From positions 868,001-932,000 of the forward strand of contig NW_026944391.1 of assembly GCF_033439725.1 (NCBI RefSeq): a DNA stretch of 64,000 nucleotides. The letters are read 5' to 3'. The stretch is from Neurospora tetraspora (taxonomy: Eukaryota; Ascomycota; Sordariomycetes; Sordariales; Sordariaceae). Both the position numbers and the translations under genes were made by a program. Positions 57,768 to 64,000 of the stretch are shown piece by piece (the first letter of the stretch is position 1; every line of letters begins with the position of its first letter). The notes below the pieces were generated by a model, which was given only the letters and a program-made list of their open reading frames with translations, was not told where the DNA came from and did not search any database.

Positions 57768-60700
57768 CTAAGCCTGCGAAGCCTCCACCATCGAAGAAGC
57801 CTGCGAAGCAGCCTCCTCCTTCGCCATCTGGCTCGCAAACGGAATCGTCCTATTCAGCAACCCCCTCTGAATCTCCGCAAACTTCCCAAAGTTCATCTTG
57901 ATAGTTCCCTCGGGGTCGACATGCTCGCCAGAGATAATCGTATGGACCCTCATGCGCTTGTCGTATCTAAGCCCAGACAGCAGCTTGGGCGTGATGAGGA
58001 AGTATTGCGACGTACGCTCGCCGCAGGCAATCTCGACCATGCGTTCGTGCACCATGCGCTCGTTGCGGGGGTCCATGCCTTGGTTGATCTCGTCGACGAC
58101 GCGGAAGGGGGCTTGAGCCATTGATTGGAGGGACATTAGGTAGAAGATGGTTGAGACGGCGCGCTCGCCGCCGGATTGACGATGTTGGTCGAGACGTTGG
58201 AGGGCTTCGCCCGCTCTGTAGGGTAGAATAAGGGTTAGTGATTGATTGTGAGAAAGGGAGTGGGAGGAGGAACGGGAAAGGGGAAACGTACCGGAATCGG
58301 ACCTTGATTTCGATGGCCCACTTCTCGAAATCCTCGTCCTTGTGAACACCGACTTCTCCCGCGCAGCTGATCTGTTCAAAGTTGTACGAGAACGCGTCGT
58401 TGATCTTGCTGACAAGTTCATCCAGCCTAGGCTCCCACTGGCTCCTGATGGTTTCGATTTTGGCGTTTACGTCGGCTAGCTGGGCTGCGCGGCGATCATG
58501 GTTTGCTTGCTCGCGCTCGATTTTTTGCGCCCAGTCCTGGTACTCTTTGAGCGCATGTGGATTGTTGGCCTCGATGCCATCCGCCAAGTTCTCCTGCGCC
58601 CTAAGATCACTCTCAACCTGTTCTAGAGTCGTGGTCTTCGCCAGAGCCGAAAATTCCCCCCCACTCCTCTCCTCCTCGCTGAGGGCATCTTCGGCAGCCG
58701 CCTTTGCCTCGGTGGCCCGCTGGCGTATCTGGAGAATTTGCTTTGAGATTTCCCCCAGGGCTTTTTTCTCATCTTCTAGGTTCTTGATTCTCTCGACGTT
58801 CTTCTCCTTCAACACTTCAAAGTCAGACTGGGCTTCGATAAGAAGCACCTTTGCCTCCTGGAGGGCCTGGTACGCCTCTCGGATGTCCGAAAGTTTCGCT
58901 TGATGCTGTAGAACGGCTTCGGCTTTTTTGAGAACGGCGCGATCGTGCTGCTTTTCGAGATCGGCCAGTTGGCGCTGAGTTTCGACGAGCTCCTGTCTCT
59001 TGTCCTGCTCTGACCTCTTCTCGGATTCTATAAGTAAGGTTAGCATGACGGATGGCTAGTTAGGGTCAAAGAAAACCTACCGATCTTGTCAGGGAGAGCT
59101 TGCCAAATGCTGTGTTCCCTTTGTAGCTCGTTTTTCTCGGCTCGTAATCGCTCCTGTTGTAGGTGTCAGTTAATTGCATCCAGGAAATTACAGGCCGAGT
59201 AACGTACGAGTTTATTGTTGATTGTTGTAATCTCTTCCCGCAACACATCCATGTCCCCTAACAGCTTAGTATTTTGCTGTTTCAGTTCCTCGCGTTCGCC
59301 GGCAGCTTCAGCTAGCTGACACTGCAGTTCCCTCTTCACAGAGTCATCCACCGGCTTGTCTGTCCAGAATTTGCCCGGACGGACCTGCTGAACACGAGTT
59401 GAAACGGCACCAGAGCCATATTCTACACGGCGAGTGATATGGTAAGATTGCCTTCCGGCAGCAAAAAAGCGGATACGACCGTCCAATGTGATCTTGTCGT
59501 ATTGTTCTTCCGAGATATCGGCAAGTGCGATCGCCGTGCGGTGTAAGTTCTTCTCGGCGCAAAACATGGCCAGTACCGGGTCGGGACCTTCAATAAAGTC
59601 AATGATGAACCCGTCAAGACCGAGAGCGTTGAGTTCTGCCTGCGACGTAGGCCGCCTGAATGAGTTGGCGTCGGCGGTGCAGCATCGAATAGTGCCGGAA
59701 AGTCCCATTACGTTGACAATTTGGTGGTTGAGTTTTTTAAGGTCCTCGGGTGATTGCGTCGTGAAGCACAGGAAATCGTCCCCTTGCAAGAAAGCTTGCA
59801 CGAGATTGGAATACCGAGGATCCTTGACGGAGCAGCTCAGCATTGGTGGGGCAAATACCTCGCTCTCAAAAACATTCTGATTCTCCTGCAGCCATTCCCA
59901 GATCTGAGCAGCGTCGTTGTTGGCCTGTCGCAGCTTGCTGAGTAACTGGCCCTGGTGAGAATCGAGAGCCGCCAATTTCTCCTGGGCCGTTTGGATTGTC
60001 CTATTTTTTTCTTTCCCTTGAGTTCTCAACGTCGTGATCTGTTCATTCAGTTCCGCGATTTCCTGTTCCTTATCGCGGATCTTATGCTCTTGCTCTCGCT
60101 GTTGGGTGTCAGCATATTAACAAGGTCATTCTGTCACCGTGGGGGAAGGATCACTTACAATTCGCCTGTTCCATTCGGCTGGATCAAATTCCCTAGGGTT
60201 CTGTTCGTACTTGGCTTCCAACTCGGTGATCTTCTTACGGATCTTGCCAAGTTCCTGTCTTCTAGCAGCAAACGCGCCTTGTTCCGCTTCAAGCTGGCCA
60301 GCGAGGTTCCTGACTGTGATCTCGGCCGCCTCAATACCTCTGACAGCATTTTCAGCATCTTTTTCGGCGTCTCTTAGCTTGGCTGTCCTGGTTTCGACAG
60401 CGGCTTTGACCCCTCCCACGTATTCCTGCTTTTTATTAACCGCCTCCAAGGATGGAGCAGAGTCTCGCTGGAGTTGAATCAAACGGCGTTCAGCATCCTT
60501 TTTCTTCTTCTTTTCAACGTAAAATTGTTCACGGGCCTCGTTATAGGCGACAACAAGCTTCAGCTTTTTGAGTTTGGCAATGGCGGCCTCGTACTGTTCT
60601 TTTTCCCGAAGCCTCTCGACATCCGTCTGCAGAGCTGCTTGTCGCTGCTCCAGTTTCTTGATCTCCTCGCCGCTCTCGTCGGCACTGCGCTGGGCTTCTG

Positions 60701-61430
60701 CTTGGACTTTGTAGTGGTCTTTCAGTTCGCTTTGCCACGCAATCATTTCTTCCGGTGCGGCGGCTTGCAGAGTCTTCTCCAGCAACTCGACCGGAGTGAG
60801 GCCAGCAAACTCGGCCACCTTTTCTTGGGGCAAGAATTGACACAGATTGTCGATTTGGATGCGAAGCGAACTCATCAGTTGGTGCACCTCCTTGTGAGTG
60901 GCTTTCCTACGGTTGATGGTGAAATCGCGGCTATTATTCTCTCGGGTGATAAGAAGACCGACGACGTAGTTGCTCTCTCCGGGTTCCCCTTGGAGTTCCA
61001 CCTCAATCGTGGCTTCGTCCTTTCCGTGCTTCACAAACTCTCCGTAGGCGGTGGCGCGGCCCAATACGTTGGAAGGAAAGCCTAATCCTAAGCAAATAGC
61101 ACAGACAAGCGAGCTCTTTCCGGTGCCATTGGGTCCAATGACCATGTTCAAACTCGGACCAAGAAAAAACTCGGCCTCGTTGTAGGTGACGAAGTCCTTG
61201 AGTTTGACGCGAACAATGGCACCAGGCTTGAAATCGGAACTGCTTTGGCCATTTGGCTGGGGCGATGCCGATGCTGTAGGGTCCCTTCTCCTCCGTGATC
61301 GAGCTTGTGGCCCGTTGCCGTCGACATTGTGTGAGCCATCGCCTCCTCTGAGGTTGAAGCTGCTGAACATCTCGTCATCCGTGGGATTTCGCTGTCCCGC
61401 GGCGGGGAAAGACACGGGCTCGGACGCCAT
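57768..61430 (-). CDS. smc5: SMC5, SMC5/6 complex ATPase
   Basis: Exons 61430-60159, 60098-59208, 59153-59081, 59027-58292 and 58215-57768 give 1139 aa, the usual size. The N-terminal head has VRVKLKDFVTYNEAEFFLGP and Walker A GPNGTGKSS (K105). LCQFLPQEKVAEFAGL is typical of SMC5. Coiled coils flank a hinge at about residues 485-660 (for example LQGDDFLCFTTQSPEDLKKL). The C-terminal head has the ABC signature QSGGERAVST and Walker B-like VVDEINQGMD, which fits SMC5 rather than SMC1-4. With SMC6 and Nse subunits it helps repair and resolve sister chromatids. Four short introns, all in consistent phase. Divergent from the kinase at 63534. Confidence 0.95.
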
Positions 61431-63533
61431 GCTTGCGGGAATGTAAGATTGGGGCGAGAGTGGGCGTTTCCCGGTGCAGAGGCTGGCAAAAAGGGTCTCG
61501 CGTGTGGAATCAGGGCATATTCCAGCGATCTGGAGCCCAGAATCAAAACTTGGTCAACGCTGGACCTGAACCTGGCCACCTGAGACAAGTCTGAGGCGAG
61601 ACTGGATTAGAACCGATGGCACGGAGATGCTGGGCTAGTAGGATGGGTTGAAATTCGCACATAAACCAAGGCTAGTAGCGATGGTGGTGCACAGGAATCA
61701 AACGAGAGATACAAAGGACGGATGTCGTTGAAGGATGTTGAGCGAGTCAAGGAACGCGACAAGGCGCGTTGGTTAATGGAGTTTCCTGAATGGGTCGTTG
61801 CTGCAGTGGGGAGCAAAAGAGACGGGTGCGGGTCGCCAGGTCACGAGGAGGAGGTGGTTCGTGCGTTGTTGACTGAAGGGTTAGTTATGCATCTTATGCA
61901 TCTGCACCTGGCCCGCCTGTCTGGTCCAAGCTTCAGGGCCCTTGTGCATTTGTGGCTTGGCGTTCAGCCAATTTTCTGTACAGTTCAAACTTTACTGACT
62001 TCATGTCATTGATCACGACCACCATATTCAAACTGCTTCTGTCATGAGAAGCGATGTCTTCAATTTATTCGATTTTCATTCGCCCGATGATATTTTGAAT
62101 GGCTTCCGAATCCTTTCCACCTCTTCGGAGACGCGAATTTGCACGACCTGCTGTTGACTCATGCTTGTGCTTATCCATTCCTCCCATCCACAGGCCACCA
62201 AGGTCGTCTTCCCATCTGCTTCGCTTTATCTCCGCCCCAAGCTCATAAGGGCTTCTTATACCTGGGCTTTATTTGGACTTTCCAACGTCTGACAAAGTGT
62301 GGGAATGATTCGAAAACCTCAAAAGCTCACAGCAGTTGGCGCCATGGCTGGCATAATGCATTGCACCTTTGACAGAGTTGAACGGCACACGATGGACGTC
62401 CACTGAACACTCCACAACAAAGCTTGCTTTTCATCCATGGTTGACATTGGCTCTCATTTGACGGATTGATGGTTTCCAAGTGTATTGTCTCATCCAGGCA
62501 TTTTGTCTTTCGGCGGCTTTTGTATGTGCAAGTGTCCCACCGAAGACTGCCTGGCCCCAGCCGTATTTGGTATTTGGAACCAAAACGTGCTGATGGGCAC
62601 CACATTCTTTGAGCTTTGACGAGACATACGGCTTTAGACGTTTATCTTCAGGTAGAGAGCTGTCAGGGTTTCTAACTCGCACGATTGCAACATATGGGGT
62701 GCCATCAAGGCGAGTTTACGAGAGAGTGTCTTTGCAGACTGACGATCATGATGGGAATGAGTCAAGGATACCTCGCTCCCACCTAGCAACCAACATTTGG
62801 GAACCTCTAAGTTGTAGGAACCAGGACGGTCAGTGTAGTTGTATACCTATTTCCAGGTTGTGTTGTTGTTCGTCCGATGTCACTGGAATGGTGCCGGCCG
62901 GACTATCGTGGTCAGTCAAGGGCAGGCGGTTGCCGGGGAAATCGCTCCTTCCATTCCAAGGACATCAACTCGCGGGTCCAAACATTGGACGGCCGCGCAA
63001 AAACAGAACCCGAAAGTTACGACGGCTGTTCCGGTCCGTCAAGTTCAAAATTTCCAACCAATTCTGAAGTACCGGTAAAGTCGTCCCGCCCCAAATCTAA
63101 AGTGCCAGCCGCAGCCTTAGGCCTTCCACCCTTCCCGTCCGCCTCTTCACTTTTTCCTCACCCTCTCCTCACCCTCCACTCCCGATACTTCGACCTCATC
63201 CTCGACATCATTCAATTCTTGCACTCACACTTGCGCAAACCATCCCATTGGGTTCAACTCAATCCGTGTCGGGATTTCCCATCTTGTTGCTCGTGTCTTT
63301 TCTCCTTCCTACCCTGTTGCCTCCTTGGCATCGCCAGTTCGGCATTGCTCTTGCCTGTCGTCTGTCGTCGTCTGTATCTAGTCCCCCTCTTCCTTCGCAG
63401 AGACAGAAGCCGCGATCGTACTAAGCATCTACAGCCGCCTGTCGCGACTTAATTGCTTCATCCTCGTCGGTCGTCCTCCACCGATAATTGGCGAGGGTCT
63501 ACTATCCTTCCATGCCACGCTGATTCTGCCACC
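61431..63533. promoter_or_regulatory. Divergent promoter region, smc5 and Nim1-type kinase
   Basis: This 2.1-kb space lies between start codons facing away from each other. The part before the kinase (63090-63410) is C/T-rich on the + strand, a common mark of fungal promoters or leaders. A 96-codon frame at 61722-62012 has no recognisable domain and is not called. Confidence 0.5.
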
Positions 63534-64000
63534 ATGGACCAACGAACGGGCTCTCGTGTTTCCGTCCGCCAACCTCTCGGCGACGCGACCAACAGAGCAA
63601 ACATCGCCGCGATGCAAACCAGCTCGCGACCCAAGGTCGAGGCTAACGCAAAGTCATGGAAGAAGACCAACCGCAGCAAATCTACGCCTCCCATCATTAC
63701 CGACATCCCTCTCGTTCAGCATCATATCGTAACCATCCCCTCTCCCGTTGCTGTACCGGATGTCCCCTCCATGAGCCGCCTCCGTCACCCTTCTTCACTT
63801 CAGCAGATGAACAACCAAGAAGTCCACGATGCGCGCCGGGTCTCCCAATTTTCAAATGTTTCTTCAAATGCGTCCAGCACCCGCCTACAAAAGACCCATA
63901 TCGGCCCATGGCAGTTGGGCAAGACCCTGGGCAAGGGCGCCTCTGCCCGCGTTCGCCTTGCGCGTCATCGCACCACCCATCAGCTGGTCGCCATCAAGAT
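63534..64000 (+). CDS. Nim1/Hsl1/Gin4-type protein kinase, 5' part only
   Basis: An open frame from the ATG at 63534 (context CACCATGG) runs off the window edge, giving 155 complete codons. Residues 1-120 are Ser-rich and disordered. From residue 121 the sequence THIGPWQLGKTLGKGASARVRLARH, with its glycine loop, and VAIK (K155) match the kinase-domain start of the Nim1/Cdr2/Hsl1/Gin4 group. These kinases act at septin rings and in control of mitotic entry by inhibiting Wee1. The catalytic loop and C-terminal part lie outside the window, so members of this group cannot be told apart. Confidence 0.8.
   Translation, partial: MDQRTGSRVSVRQPLGDATNRANIAAMQTSSRPKVEANAKSWKKTNRSKSTPPIITDIPLVQHHIVTIPSPVAVPDVPSMSRLRHPSSLQQMNNQEVHDARRVSQFSNVSSNASSTRLQKTHIGPWQLGKTLGKGASARVRLARHRTTHQLVAIK

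Overview
The window looks like a stretch of a filamentous ascomycete chromosome, most likely a Neurospora/Sordaria-type Sordariomycete. This rests on short (about 50-100 nt) GT-AG introns with CTAAC/CTGAC branch sites, a close NIT-2/AreA nitrogen regulator, a HET-domain gene, a CFEM-like GPI protein, and large gene-poor spaces between conserved housekeeping genes. No intact transposon, viral relic or CRISPR array was seen. Exon joins were worked out by hand from splice signals, reading phase and family sequence.

Layout. 1-3.7 kb: no protein gene, but a good candidate for a roughly 215-nt Pol III RNA at 686-904. 3.76-6.86 kb (-): ketopantoate-reductase-like gene with a long tail and two possible first exons. 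6.9-16.8 kb: gene desert. 16.8-21.9 kb: DASH subunit Hsk3 (+), RNase P/MRP subunit Rpr2 (-), and the mRNA-export helicase SUB2 (+) with an unusually long first intron. 22.6-27.0 kb: three neighbouring unknown genes that share a sequence module and appear to form a small undescribed family. 28.2-30.4 kb (-): a HET-domain gene that looks disrupted. 31.5-32.5 kb (-): secreted Trp/Gly-rich GPI protein. 35.3-37.5 kb (-): DBF2/Sid2-type NDR kinase. 38.7-39.5 kb (+): WBP11-like splicing factor. 40.9-43.2 kb (+): MFS monocarboxylate-type transporter. 44.5-47.7 kb (-): NIT-2/AreA GATA factor. 47.7-57.8 kb: second gene desert. 57.8-61.4 kb (-): SMC5. 63.5 kb to the edge (+): start of a Nim1/Hsl1/Gin4-type kinase.

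Most conserved genes here serve general processes: chromosome segregation and repair (Hsk3, SMC5), mitotic exit and septation (DBF2-type and Nim1-type kinases), RNA metabolism (Rpr2, SUB2, WBP11) and nitrogen control (NIT-2). They are not an operon and need not act together. The part that looks accessory is 22.6-30.4 kb, where the three related unknown genes sit beside the HET gene. The strongest leads are that three-gene family, the candidate Pol III RNA, and the two equal-length N-termini of the reductase-like gene.
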